A stretch of 64,000 nucleotides of DNA from Methylocystis sp. L43 (GCF_015709525.1 NZ_JADNRA010000024.1:62001-126000), one strand, 5' to 3'. Counted from the stretch's first letter, positions 54,880 to 63,794 are shown. A program made the numbers and translations. Notes: generated by a model from the letters alone, not told the origin.

Positions 54880-55254
54880 TCAGCGATTGCGTTTGGGTTC
54901 GATCCGGTAGCGGCGCGATCCATCCTTGGCCTTGGCGGAGGACAGGGAGAAGCCGAGCTTCTTCTTGACTGTCCCCGTCAGGAATCCTCGCACGCTGTGC
55001 TGCTGCCATTGCGTCGCCTGCATTATTTCGTGGATGCTGGCGCCGTCGGTTCGACTGAGCAGCGTGAGCACGCGTTCCTGCTTGGTGGTCTTGTGGTCGT
55101 CGGCCGTGCTGTTGTGCTTAAGGGCAGGCGCTTCCGGCTGCTGCAAGTCTATGCGCGCTGATCGCGGTTTGGATCCTGGCTTCGACTTTACGCTCGCCTT
55201 TGGGGCGGCGACGTTGTTCGACCTGGGAGATTTCTTGAGAGAGGCTGTCGACAT
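54880..55254 (-). CDS. DUF3489 protein
   Basis: A 124-residue protein with a basic, Ser/Pro/Lys-rich N-terminal half and a C-terminal winged-helix-like DUF3489 domain ([26 protein letters not shown] then [19 protein letters not shown]). It probably binds DNA. The ATG at 55254 gives a compact product; upstream frame to 55371 is not supported. It is the first gene of the recombinase trio, with 16 bases before DUF2924. Confidence 0.82.
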   Translation of the reverse strand: MSTASLKKSPRSNNVAAPKASVKSKPGSKPRSARIDLQQPEAPALKHNSTADDHKTTKQERVLTLLSRTDGASIHEIMQATQWQQHSVRGFLTGTVKKKLGFSLSSAKAKDGSRRYRIEPKRNR

Positions 55255-55601
55255 TGGCTGCGGGCTCCGGGAAGCGGCGTCGGAATAGACGCTCGCACTG
55301 CCCAAAGCCCCGCAAATCGCGAGGCGAGCCCTTAGCGACCAACGGGGACACCCGCTGACCGACACACACATAGCAATGCGTGCTTCGCCGCGGAAGTCCA
55401 GTCGTTTTCGAAAGCCCCAAAAGCAGCTACGAAACGCGCTCGCTGACTCGCAATTGGCGGATCAACGGCAAAAATGCGTTCGCGGCGCACAACCGAGTGA
55501 GATTTGGGCCTCGATCACTCGCGCCCGCTCTCACCGGGCTACCGCCTGACATCGTGCTCATGTCAGCCTTCCGACGCCGACAAAGCGTGATGGTGGCGCG
55601 A
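55255..55601. other. Spacer between DUF3489 and terminase genes
   Basis: No gene is supported in these 347 bases. Frames crossing it on both strands have no family resemblance. It probably holds the promoter of the recombinase trio, and may be the scar of the deletion that removed the end of the terminase gene and the genes after it. Confidence 0.4.
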
Positions 55602-56684
55602 TCAATATTCGCTGTCGATTTGTGCAGCAAGGACTCGGTATCTTTCATATGCGGCCATGGCTTGTTCGTCGGATGTTTCGTCTTCTGGCGTCCCCGTCCC
55701 TCGGCAATGCCATAGGCGACCAAACGTCACCCAATCGCCTGCTTGATACGCTTCTGAAGATCGACGGTCGAGCTCAGCCTCAAGCGCCTTAATCTGCTCC
55801 AACGAAGTTGGATTCTGCTGATATTGGCTGGCGAAGGACAGTATTGAGACGCTGCGTTTGACCGCCGCCAGCGACTCGGCGCTCTCGCGCTCCGGATGCA
55901 GCGCGTCGCCGCGCCCTCGTCTGAAGAATCGTCGACCAAGCGGACCTTCGATCAAATGGCATTCTTCGCCCTCGGCGATCGCTGGCAAGCGCAGGACGTC
56001 CCAGTCTCCTTCTTTCAGCACCTGGCCCACAAGGTCCTCCAGATGCAGCCGCTGCATCACTATGACGATGGCGCCTTGCGCCTTGTCGTTGAGGCGGCTC
56101 AGAAGCGTATTCTCGAACCAGGTATGTGTCGCGTTGCGACTCGCCTCCGAAAGGGCTTCATCGGCTTTGTGTGGGTCATCGAGTATGATGATGTCGGCGC
56201 CGCGGCCGGTGAGAACGCCGCCGACCGACGTCGCTAGCCGTCGACCTCCGAGAACCGTTTCGAAATCGCTCACGGCCTGGCGACCGCCGAGCACATCGCC
56301 AAAAAGCGCGCGGTAGAAGGAACTCTGCATGACTCGCTGGCAGGCGTTTGCGAGTTCATCGGCGAGGTTCTGTCCATAGCTTGCGCAGATCACATGCTTG
56401 GCGGGCTCGTGCCCGAGCATCCAGGCGACAAAGGCGACCGACACGCAATGCGACTTCAGATGGCGCGGCGGCAGATTGATGATAAGTCGCTTGATCTCGC
56501 CGCGGCGCACCGCTTCGAGCTTGGTTGCGACGACTTCGATATGAGGCGCAAGATCGAGGCGTTTGCCTGGATACAGTTCATAAAAGCTGGCTTCGATGAA
56601 GCTCGTGAGATCGCTCCTCAGAATGCAGGCGTATTCTTCCGGCGAGATGGAGAGATCTGATTGGATCGCGTTTGAATCTTTCAT
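55602..56684 (-). CDS. Phage terminase large subunit, C-terminally truncated
   Basis: A 360-residue protein, shorter than the usual 450-500. The ATPase half is intact: Walker A-like LPPRHLKSHCVSVAF, the HVICASYGQNLADELA segment, RGADIIILDDPHK (Walker B-like) and MQRLHLEDLVGQVLKEGDW. It ends with SFASQYQQNPTS (about residue 290), the point where the nuclease domain normally begins; instead about 65 unrelated residues follow (ELDRRSSEAYQAGDW onward). Packaging activity is therefore unlikely. Start overlaps the DUF5681 stop by four bases (ATGA). Confidence 0.85.
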   Translation of the reverse strand: MKDSNAIQSDLSISPEEYACILRSDLTSFIEASFYELYPGKRLDLAPHIEVVATKLEAVRRGEIKRLIINLPPRHLKSHCVSVAFVAWMLGHEPAKHVICASYGQNLADELANACQRVMQSSFYRALFGDVLGGRQAVSDFETVLGGRRLATSVGGVLTGRGADIIILDDPHKADEALSEASRNATHTWFENTLLSRLNDKAQGAIVIVMQRLHLEDLVGQVLKEGDWDVLRLPAIAEGEECHLIEGPLGRRFFRRGRGDALHPERESAESLAAVKRSVSILSFASQYQQNPTSLEQIKALEAELDRRSSEAYQAGDWVTFGRLWHCRGTGTPEDETSDEQAMAAYERYRVLAAQIDSEY

Positions 56685-57133
56685 TTCGGGGCTTCTCCCT
56701 TATCCGGCGACGCCTCCATCTCCTCCCCGGCTTCAGTAGCCAGTCGAATTCGACGTACGAGGCTTTCCACGACCAGCTTGTTCTCGGGGAGACCGACCTC
56801 GACGCTGGCCATCGGCGCCTTTCCGGAGCCTTCGCTACGCCGAGTTTGATCGAGGACCATCGCCGCCGCTCGGTGATCGCTGTTGAGAGCCTTGTTGATG
56901 AGCTGCTTCGCCAACGCCCGCCCTTTCGGCATTCTCTTGCGCTGGCCGTTCTCGGTGAGCGTGACGGGCTGCGCTAATTCCTCGTCGAAGACCGTGCTGA
57001 AGTTTTTGGATCCTTTTGGCCGACCTTTCGGATTGCCGCTGCGGCCGGGCTGAAACCGGGTGTGTTGTGGAGGACGGCCATAGCCAACGGAATATTCTCC
57101 GTCGCGCGGAGAGGAACGCTTCCTATTGCTCAT
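56681..57133 (-). CDS. DUF5681 phage protein
   Basis: A 150-residue protein with the DUF5681 N-terminal signature VGYGRPPQHTRFQPGRSGNPKGRPKG, found in phage packaging operons next to terminases; I regard it as a possible small-terminase-like or accessory protein. ATG 57133 overlaps the stop of the methyltransferase gene by four bases. The frame extends upstream to 57346 without matching residues. DNA binding is likely from its basic start but not shown. Confidence 0.85.
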   Translation of the reverse strand: MSNRKRSSPRDGEYSVGYGRPPQHTRFQPGRSGNPKGRPKGSKNFSTVFDEELAQPVTLTENGQRKRMPKGRALAKQLINKALNSDHRAAAMVLDQTRRSEGSGKAPMASVEVGLPENKLVVESLVRRIRLATEAGEEMEASPDKGEAPK

Positions 57134-58641
57134 GCGAATGTCTCCGGCTTGCCGGAGTCGCCGGCGAGCGTCTGCTCGCTGAGCGCGATGCTCTCCTCGG
57201 CCAAGGCCGTACGAGGGCGCGCCGGATTGGCGTCTGAGCAGACGAGGGCAGAGCCGAATTTCCCCTTCAGCCGCTCCTCGGCGATCTCGTCGAACGTTCG
57301 TCCGTCGCCATCGAGAACGACGTCGACTTTCGTATAGGCTTGCCACCGCCGGATGGCGACGTCGACGAAGGCGGGCTCATATTCTAGACCAAAGCAGCAG
57401 CGACCAATCTTCTCGGCCGCCATGAGCGTCGTGCCCGAGCCAAGGAATGGATCCAACACGATATCGCCCTTGGAGCTGCAATCGCGCATCGCGTCGGCGA
57501 CCAGCGCGACTGGCTTCACGGTCGGATGCATGGCCAGCGCGTCGTCCCGATCGGCGCCAAAGCTGTTCACGCCAGCGTAGGTCCAGACGTTGCTGCGATT
57601 GCGGCCGTGCTTGCCGAGTTCGACATTGTTCTGATGCGGCGCCGCGCCCGCCCGGAACACCCCGATCAGCTCATGTTGGCTGCGATAGAAGGAGCCCTGG
57701 CCAGGATTGGTCTTGTTCCAGACGACTAAATTGAGCATGGCGTCATAGATTTTGCGGCCGATGGTCATGAGGACGTCGATATGCCGCCAATCCATGCAGA
57801 TGAAATGCACGGCGCCGTCGCGCGAGACGGTGGTCGCCGGCTGGAGGCATGCGGTGAGAAATGCTTCAAATTCGCGCTCGGTCATTTCTCCCGAGGCGAA
57901 GGCGAATTCGCCATGCTTGACGCGGCCCCGGCCCTGGACGTGCCCGCCAATCCGGACATTGTAGGGCGGATCCGTGAAAGCCATCGCCGCAAGGTCGTTC
58001 TGCATGAGACGGGCGTAGTCCTCGGTCTCACGCGCGTCACCGCACAGAACCCGGTGCTTTCCCAGAATCCAGAGATCGCCGCGGCGGCTGACTGCGGGAC
58101 CGGCGGTCGGCGGCAGTCGGTCTTCGGGTTCGGTCTTTTCCTCGCCGATATCGGCGAGCAGTACGTCGACTTCGCCGACTTCAAATCCGGTCAGCGAAAT
58201 GTCCAGATCGAGCGCCGGCAGAAGTATCGACAGCTCTTCGAGCTCGGCCGCCAACATCTCGCGGTTCCAGCCGGCGCGCTCCGAAAATTTATTGTCGGCG
58301 ATCACGAAGGCGCGCATGAGTTGGTCGCTCAAGCCTGTGACGCAAATTGTCGGAACCGTTTTCATTCCGAGCAGCTTCGCCGCGGCGTGCCGCGCATGGC
58401 CCGCGAGGATCATTCCCGATTCATCGACGACAATCGCGCCGATAAAGCCGATGGTCTTCATCGCCTTGGCGAGATCCTTGATCTTCCGTTTCGGATGCGT
58501 TCGCGCGCTTCTGGGATTCGGCTTAAGCTCGTCCATCGAGCGAAGCGACACGTTGCAGCTGGAGGGCGTACTGCCGAGCGCCACGCTGCGACGGCGGTCT
58601 GTTTTGGCGCGCCGGCGGTTTAATGCATCGACGGTGGGCAT
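57130..58641 (-). CDS. ParB-domain DNA methyltransferase (beta-class N6A/N4C)
   Basis: A 503-residue protein. The N-terminal ParB/Srx-like domain (about 30-150) has ILAGHARHAAAKLLG. The methyltransferase part has motif IV DPPYNV near residue 225 before the AdoMet motif I DPFLGSGTTLMAAE near 425, the order of beta-class enzymes. Such ParB-methyltransferases are common in prophages and some are solitary modifiers that protect phage DNA. No restriction nuclease is adjacent. Start ATG 58641 gives MPTVDALNRRRAK; the ATGA overlap with DUF5681 suggests one transcript. Confidence 0.92.
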   Translation of the reverse strand: MPTVDALNRRRAKTDRRRSVALGSTPSSCNVSLRSMDELKPNPRSARTHPKRKIKDLAKAMKTIGFIGAIVVDESGMILAGHARHAAAKLLGMKTVPTICVTGLSDQLMRAFVIADNKFSERAGWNREMLAAELEELSILLPALDLDISLTGFEVGEVDVLLADIGEEKTEPEDRLPPTAGPAVSRRGDLWILGKHRVLCGDARETEDYARLMQNDLAAMAFTDPPYNVRIGGHVQGRGRVKHGEFAFASGEMTEREFEAFLTACLQPATTVSRDGAVHFICMDWRHIDVLMTIGRKIYDAMLNLVVWNKTNPGQGSFYRSQHELIGVFRAGAAPHQNNVELGKHGRNRSNVWTYAGVNSFGADRDDALAMHPTVKPVALVADAMRDCSSKGDIVLDPFLGSGTTLMAAEKIGRCCFGLEYEPAFVDVAIRRWQAYTKVDVVLDGDGRTFDEIAEERLKGKFGSALVCSDANPARPRTALAEESIALSEQTLAGDSGKPETFA

Positions 58642-58778
58642 ATGTGATCTCCGCAGGATCCAATGTTCCGCGAGACCTGATCACAAAGCGATCCGATGCG
58701 CTAAAGCACTTGAAATGGCAATTTTTTGCCGAGCTATTCTTGGCCGCGCGGGCATCGTCTCAAAGAGCCGACCTGTTC

Positions 58779-59594
58779 CTAGTTGAGCCTGCTTTTTCTT
58801 TTCATCACTCGACGGTAGGCAGGTCGCGGATCGAATTTCTTGGTATGCATTGCAATTTCGGTTGCCTGCGTCGCCGGATCTCGGAAGATGTCATCGACTG
58901 GGTCGTAGGTATAGGCCTGACGCAGCAGATACAGTTGAAGCTCATGCGTCACGCTGGCTTCGCTCGGGAAACGTCCCCGCGGATCGGACATAAAAGGCTT
59001 CAGCGCCGCGCAAATCTCGCCTAGCCGGATGCAAGCGGCCGCGTCACGTCTCGTCGCGCGCTCCGCGAGATCCCCGATCGAATAGGCTGTTCCTGAAAGA
59101 TCCGCCTGCGCCCATGCGTCGCAAAGCGCCGGCATTGCCATCTCGTCGTCGAGCGCAGCTTTGATCGGTCGCGCGCGACGCGACATCACGAGAGGAGTCG
59201 CATTTCCAGCTTTGACGACGCCAAAGATCGCGCTGGCTAGTCTGCGTTCGGCGCGGATCTCTTGGAGACGTTGTTTGCCGAGCCTCGATAGATTGAGGCC
59301 AAGAATCCGCGCCCCAAGCCGATCATGACCGTTGGCGATTAGAGTAGCTTCGTATCCGGGGACGGGCGGAGCGCTCTCGATGCGCTGAAGATCGGCGACG
59401 AACTTGAGCAATGCCGGAGGCGGATTCTGAAGAAATTTCTTGGCGGCTTGCAGAAATTGCTCGGCGAATCGTTTGATCGACGCCTGCAAGGCGGAGGCCA
59501 TCCGCGCCAGAGCCTCTTGGGGTAGCCCCAACGCCTCACGAACAACAATGCCGGGATCGGACAGTCGCTGCATCCCTTCGCCCGCGAAGCGCAA
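58779..59594 (-). CDS. Unknown phage-associated protein
   Basis: I do not recognise this 271-residue protein. It starts MRFAGEGMQRLSD and is largely helical and charged, with a repeat-free core (MASALQASIKRFAEQFLQAAKKF) and a basic C-terminus (YRRVMKRKSRLN). No signal peptide or metal site is visible. It lies within the element, 138 bases before the methyltransferase and 41 after the transposase fragment, on the same strand as both. Alternative start at the ATG of the eighth codon. Confidence 0.55.
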   Translation of the reverse strand: MRFAGEGMQRLSDPGIVVREALGLPQEALARMASALQASIKRFAEQFLQAAKKFLQNPPPALLKFVADLQRIESAPPVPGYEATLIANGHDRLGARILGLNLSRLGKQRLQEIRAERRLASAIFGVVKAGNATPLVMSRRARPIKAALDDEMAMPALCDAWAQADLSGTAYSIGDLAERATRRDAAACIRLGEICAALKPFMSDPRGRFPSEASVTHELQLYLLRQAYTYDPVDDIFRDPATQATEIAMHTKKFDPRPAYRRVMKRKSRLN

Positions 59595-59634
59595 CTCATG
59601 TCCTTAGCGAAACCTCTCGCGCCCCTCTTTCGAT

Positions 59635-60105
59635 TTAGCTGGTGGGGGCGTTGCTCAAGTCAAGACGTTTACATACGCCAGTCTGGACGAACGCGACTTT
59701 CGCACTGGTGGATTTTGGGCTAGGCGTTCTCGTTTTCCTTCTGCTCGTTTCTTGGTGGACGCCTTGGTTAGTCGTCGTGTTCTTGGAAAAGGTCGAATGG
59801 TCAGGGACCTTGCCATCAAGACCAAGCCGACAAAACCAACGATACGCGAGATTGAGATGAACTTCCTCGCACAGGCGGCGCTCCGACCGTATGTCCATGC
59901 AATAGCCGACGATCAACATGCGGATCATGAGCTCCGGATCAATCGATGGGCGGCCGGTGCTGCTATAGAACGGCTTCAGCGCCTGACGGACGTCATCGAG
60001 ATTGAGATGCCGGTCGATGCTTCGCAGCATGTGATCCGAAGGGACATGATCGTCGAGGCAGAAATCATAGAATAGCCGGGCCGATGTCGTTTGGACGCCC
60101 ATCAT
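59635..60105 (-). pseudogene. Truncated IS1182-type transposase
   Basis: The first 110 residues match the N-terminal part of IS1182-family transposases: SARLFYDFCLDDHVPSDHM, RPSIDPELMIRMLIVGYC and the HLNLAYRWFCRLGLDGKVPDHSTF segment. The normal continuation RHGRF and the DDE catalytic core are missing; after SKN the chain runs into unrelated basic residues for 45 positions and stops. So only a fragment of the transposase remains and it cannot be active. The element ends near the right border of the integrated region. Confidence 0.8.
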
Positions 60106-60263
60106 CGCCGCACCCCCGCCAAATCACCAATAGCAGTGAATCACGGCGGCGCCGCTCCATCAATCAACTGGCGGCTTTTTCAACGGTATCGGCGCGAAGG
60201 AGCCCTCCGACGAAGGGCGGCTCATACCCGGATCCGTCGCTGCGCACAGCGGTATTGGACCCC

Positions 60264-61025
60264 TTACGACTCTGAAAGATGGCTTTTCGCACGCACCTTC
60301 TTGCTTTTTCCGACGGCCTTCCCCGCCGATAGGGCGATGAAAGCTGCTCCGAGAGTTGTTCGCTGTCCGAACCATGGATCGATAGCGGCAAACAGCTGCG
60401 CCGCCGCCCCGCACGGCGGATAGTAGACGGCGCCGCGCGTCTTGATCGTATCGAGTCCGGCGGAGCCCAGGAGTTCGCGAAGCTCTCTCGCCGTGTGGAA
60501 CGTCGCCGCTCGCCATAGCGGATGGCCAAGCCAACCGCGAATGCGTCGATAGGCCGCCCATAGGCTCCCGCTCCCGAGTTCGCCGATGATAAGCCGACGT
60601 CCTGGCTTCAGAACGCGGGCCATTTCCGCAGTGGCGCGCTCGGCATCGGGAACGAAGCAGAGCACCGCAACAGCGACGACGGCATCGAACGTTGCGTCGG
60701 GGAACGGCAGCGCCTCGGCCTTTCCCTCGACGAGCCTCAATTGAACGCCGTCGATCCCAGTCCGTCGTTGCGCGGCGGCGATCATTACCGGGTCCGAGTC
60801 AAGGCCTGTAACGTCCGCACCTCGCCGGGCAAGCTCCGATGCGAAGCTGCCGTCGCCGCAACCGACGTCCAATAACGCCTTGCCTGCGACTGGTCCGAGA
60901 AGTTCGAGGAGAAGCTGTCTCTCTAGCGCGTCAGTGATCTGGCCGCGGCGGCTCGACCGCCAACGAATATAGGATTCGGTTAACCCCGCTGACTGCAGTT
61001 TCTGGCGATGTGGGTCCGTGTTCAT
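60264..61025 (-). CDS. Class I SAM-dependent methyltransferase
   Basis: A 253-residue methyltransferase with motif I LLDVGCGDGSFASELA (about residue 52), motif II-like GLDSDPVMI and the UbiE-like RVLKPGRRLIIGELG near 141. A C-terminal basic tail GKSKKVRAKSHLSES is unusual. Substrate is unknown. It is the last gene of the minus-strand run with the MFS and metallo-hydrolase genes, two bases before the MFS gene stop, and likely shares their ArsR-type control. Confidence 0.85.
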   Translation of the reverse strand: MNTDPHRQKLQSAGLTESYIRWRSSRRGQITDALERQLLLELLGPVAGKALLDVGCGDGSFASELARRGADVTGLDSDPVMIAAAQRRTGIDGVQLRLVEGKAEALPFPDATFDAVVAVAVLCFVPDAERATAEMARVLKPGRRLIIGELGSGSLWAAYRRIRGWLGHPLWRAATFHTARELRELLGSAGLDTIKTRGAVYYPPCGAAAQLFAAIDPWFGQRTTLGAAFIALSAGKAVGKSKKVRAKSHLSES

Positions 61026-61026
61026 T

Positions 61027-62286
61027 TCACCATGCCGGTTCGGAACCGCGCATAAGCAGAGCCACGACTAGGCCGGAGAGAAATGTGAGCGTGGCGATTG
61101 ACCCGATCGCGCACGGCATTCCAGCCAAATCCGCGATGACGCCAGCCGAGAGGGCGCCGATCGCGTAGCCGAGATCACGCCAAAAACGATAGACGCTGAG
61201 CGAGCGCGCCCGCCGGCTCGGATGCGAAGCGTCGGAAACGGCGGCGATCAGGCTCGGATAGACCATCGCCGTGCCAAGGCCGAGCAGAAGGCTGCCGATC
61301 AGCCAGTAATGAAATTCATGCGTCGCCGCCGTGAGAAACAGCGCGGCGGCCTGAACCCACATGCCGGCAACGATCAGGCCCTTACGGCCCCAACGATCGC
61401 TCAACGGGCCGGTGGCGATCTGAAGAATGCCCCAGGTCACCGGATAGACGGCCTTGAGCAGGCCGATACGCTCGACGCCGAGGCCGAAGGACGCAAAAAA
61501 CAGCGGGAAAATGCCCCAGCTCATTCCGTCATTGAGATTGTTGACGAGTCCGGCCTGAGACGCCGCGAAGAGATTGCGATCACGGAAAGAGGTAAGCGCA
61601 AACACCTCCCAAAAGCCGATCGCGGGCGCCTCGACAGGATGATCGCCGATTTCCGCGCGCACATGCTCGCGCGTATCGCGGACAAGAAGGACCGAGAGAA
61701 ACACGCCCGCAAGCGCGTAGCCGACGCCGAGATAGATCGGGACCGGCCGCAGCCCATATTCCGAGGCGAGATAGCCGGTGGCGAAGGCGGTGACGCCGAC
61801 CGCAAGATAACCCGCAAACTCATTAAGGCCGACCGCCAGGCCGCGCGATCTTGGCCCGACGAGGTCGACTTTCATGATCACGGTCATCGACCAGGCGAGA
61901 CCCTGATTGACGCCGAGCAGCGCATTGGCGGCGACGATCCATCCCCAGCTTGGAGCCCACATGATCATGAAGGGAACCGGCAGGCCGACCAGCCAACCGA
62001 GGATGAGCACGCGCTTGCGGCCCCAGACGTCTGCAAGATGGCCCGAGACCAGATTGGCGAAAGCCTTTACCACGCCAAAGCTGACGATGAAGGAAACCAC
62101 GAGCGTGGTCGATGCAATCTGGAATTCCTCCGAGCCGATCAGCGGCACGACCGTGCGCTCAATGCCGACCATGCCGCCGACAAAGGCGTTGATCAGAACG
62201 AGCACCGCGAACTGCCGCCAATTGGCGCGCAATCCGAGCGTCACGCCGGAGGTGCGCTTGGGGGCGCCCGCGTCGAGTGCGCTCAT
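61027..62286 (-). CDS. MFS transporter of the ArsR-rhodanese locus
   Basis: A 419-residue inner-membrane transporter with 12 hydrophobic segments. The MFS motif A-like GHLADVWGRKRVLILG lies after TM2, and GPLSDRWGRKGLIVAG after TM8. ATG 62286 (MSALDAGAPKRTSG) overlaps the metallo-hydrolase stop by four bases (ATGA). The frame stays open to 62439 without transporter residues. The cargo is unknown; sulfur or metalloid export is inferred only from context. Confidence 0.9.
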   Translation of the reverse strand: MSALDAGAPKRTSGVTLGLRANWRQFAVLVLINAFVGGMVGIERTVVPLIGSEEFQIASTTLVVSFIVSFGVVKAFANLVSGHLADVWGRKRVLILGWLVGLPVPFMIMWAPSWGWIVAANALLGVNQGLAWSMTVIMKVDLVGPRSRGLAVGLNEFAGYLAVGVTAFATGYLASEYGLRPVPIYLGVGYALAGVFLSVLLVRDTREHVRAEIGDHPVEAPAIGFWEVFALTSFRDRNLFAASQAGLVNNLNDGMSWGIFPLFFASFGLGVERIGLLKAVYPVTWGILQIATGPLSDRWGRKGLIVAGMWVQAAALFLTAATHEFHYWLIGSLLLGLGTAMVYPSLIAAVSDASHPSRRARSLSVYRFWRDLGYAIGALSAGVIADLAGMPCAIGSIATLTFLSGLVVALLMRGSEPAW

Positions 62287-63023
62287 TCCGCCGCTGCGCG
62301 CATGCCGGAATTGACCGCGCGAATTTCCGCCACCTGTGCAGGCGGCGGGGGAATATCCGCGACCATGGCGCGGACAAACGCCTCTTCGTCTTCGATGCGA
62401 AACGCCTTGTTGTGGCGCTTCTCGAAGCCGATCGTCCATGACGGCTTGCCGCTCAGGCTGCGTCCGCAGACCGAGCCGGAATAGGCGCCCGGCAGGACTT
62501 CCAGATAATCAGGAAGCGTTTTCAGTTTTTGCACTGAGCGGAATAATACGCGCGCGCCCTCCTCTGCGCTTGCGACGAGTTCCGTGCGCCCGAGATCGCC
62601 CACCATCAGCGTATGGCCCGTCAACACGAACCACGGCTCATCAGCGCGTGTGCGATCCGTGACGAGGAGAGAAATATGCTCGGGCGTGTGGCCCGGCGTG
62701 TGCAGCACGCGGATTGCGACATTGCCGAGCGCCAAAACGTCGCCGTCGCGCACGCCACGGAAAGGGAAGGAGACCTTCGCTTCGGCGAACAGCACATATT
62801 CCGCGCCCGCAGCCTCCGCTAGCGCGCGGCCTGCCGAGAGGTGATCGGCATGGAGATGCGTGTCGATGACATAGAGAATGCGCATGCCGGTTTCTTCCGC
62901 AGCGCGCAGATAGGGCGCAATGTCGCCCACGGGATCAACGACCGCCGCCGCCGCGTGCCCGCCGCAGCCGAAGAGATAGGACGCCGCGACAGGGCTCGCG
63001 TGCAGGAACTGACGCAGGATCAT
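62283..63023 (-). CDS. Metallo-beta-lactamase-fold hydrolase (GloB/persulfide-dioxygenase-like)
   Basis: A 246-residue MBL-fold enzyme with the metal motif THLHADHLSAG, HTPGHTPEHISLL, LTGHTLMVGDLGRTEL and a late histidine in EKRHNKAF. The overall look resembles the ETHE1/Blh-type group that oxidises glutathione persulfide, but glyoxalase-like activity is possible too. ATG 63023 (MILRQFLHAS) is preferred over a longer frame. It is divergent from the ArsR-rhodanese gene, 102 bases away, which suggests it is that regulator's target. Confidence 0.85.
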   Translation of the reverse strand: MILRQFLHASPVAASYLFGCGGHAAAAVVDPVGDIAPYLRAAEETGMRILYVIDTHLHADHLSAGRALAEAAGAEYVLFAEAKVSFPFRGVRDGDVLALGNVAIRVLHTPGHTPEHISLLVTDRTRADEPWFVLTGHTLMVGDLGRTELVASAEEGARVLFRSVQKLKTLPDYLEVLPGAYSGSVCGRSLSGKPSWTIGFEKRHNKAFRIEDEEAFVRAMVADIPPPPAQVAEIRAVNSGMRAAAE

Positions 63024-63067
63024 TGAGCTCTCCACATGTGCTCGGGCGTCTGCAGCGCCGCAGCGCC

Positions 63068-63106
63068 TTGACAATCGCCCCGTTACATTCAATTATTCTG
63101 TTGAAT
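63068..63106 (+). promoter_or_regulatory. Promoter with overlapping ArsR-type operator
   Basis: A -35-like ttgaca (63068-63073) is followed after 17 bases by a -10-like aattat (63091-63096) on the plus strand. A perfect inverted repeat attcaa-N8-ttgaat (63087-63106) covers the -10 region, a position where a bound ArsR dimer would block transcription. It sits between the divergent metallo-hydrolase and regulator genes and could control both. Operator assignment is inference from symmetry and place. Confidence 0.6.
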
Positions 63107-63125
63107 GATAGGAATGCTGCCTAAT

Positions 63126-63794
63126 ATGTCAACACCAAGTCCGAAACAGGCGCTGTTCGCGGAATTCGCCGCCGTCGCGAAAGCGCTCGGCCATGCTCAC
63201 CGTCTTGAATTGCTGGAGCAGCTCGCGCAGGGCGGGCGCAGCGTCGAAACGCTGGCGCAAAAGACCGGCCTCTCCATCGCCAACGCCTCGCAGCATCTCC
63301 AGCACATGCGCCGCGCTGGCCTGGTGAGCGCGAGACGCGACGGAAAGTTCGTCTATTACCGGCTTGCCGATGAAGCCGCGCTCGGTCTTCTGGCGGCGCT
63401 CGGTCGGTTGGCGGAGCGCAATGTCGCGGAAGTCGAACGCATCATGCGCCGCTATTTCAATGACCGAGATGGGCTGGAGCCCGTGCCGCGCGACGAGCTG
63501 TTCCAGCGAATCCGCGACGGGTCAGTCACGGTGCTGGACGTGCGGCCGGAAGACGAGTTCGCGCTCGGCCATCTGCCCAACGCCTTGAACATTCCCCTGA
63601 AAGCGATGGAAGCGCGGTTAAACGAACTGGATCCGTCGCGAGAAGTCGTCGCCTACTGCCGGGGACGCTTTTGCGTGCTTTCCTTCGAGGCGGCGGCACT
63701 GTTGCGCAGCCGCGGCTTCAAGGCACGTTGTCTGGAGGACGGCTTGCCCGAATGGCGCGCCGCGGGGTTGCCCGTCGTCTCCGAGGCCTCGTGA
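63126..63794 (+). CDS. ArsR-family regulator fused to rhodanese domain
   Basis: A 222-residue protein with an N-terminal ArsR winged helix (residues 5-95; LSIANASQHLQHMRRAGLVSA is the recognition helix region) and a C-terminal rhodanese domain (from about 118; VLDVRPEDEFALGHLPNALNIP and the catalytic-site cysteine in VAYCRGRFCVLS). Rhodanese-linked ArsR regulators sense persulfide or related sulfur species. Start ATG 63126 is chosen; an ATG at 63105 overlaps the operator palindrome. Divergent from the metallo-hydrolase operon. Confidence 0.87.
   Translation: MSTPSPKQALFAEFAAVAKALGHAHRLELLEQLAQGGRSVETLAQKTGLSIANASQHLQHMRRAGLVSARRDGKFVYYRLADEAALGLLAALGRLAERNVAEVERIMRRYFNDRDGLEPVPRDELFQRIRDGSVTVLDVRPEDEFALGHLPNALNIPLKAMEARLNELDPSREVVAYCRGRFCVLSFEAAALLRSRGFKARCLEDGLPEWRAAGLPVVSEAS

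Larger units (their letters stand above)
52474..60150. mobile_element. Integrated element/prophage remnant next to tRNA-Gln
   Basis: The stretch of minus-strand genes from a large serine recombinase to a broken transposase has phage or element character throughout: recombinase, DUF2924, DUF3489, terminase, DUF5681, ParB-methyltransferase and an unknown protein. It starts right after the tRNA-Gln gene and ends before the ordinary genes at 60.26 kb. No head, tail or lysis genes remain, and the terminase has lost its nuclease half, so it is probably defective. Exact ends were not identified: I found no obvious repeat of the tRNA 3' end near 60.1 kb, which is expected for a serine recombinase with a short core. 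Confidence 0.65.

Noticed and set aside
52440-60200. Direct repeat of the tRNA-Gln 3' end as attachment site at the far end of the element
   Set aside because: I searched by eye for the tRNA 3' segment (gtcccccagcca) near 60.1 kb and did not find it. Serine recombinases need only a short core, so this does not argue against integration.
61222-62484. 420-residue plus-strand frame opposite the MFS transporter
   Set aside because: Antisense of a membrane protein gene; composition is charged and motif-free.
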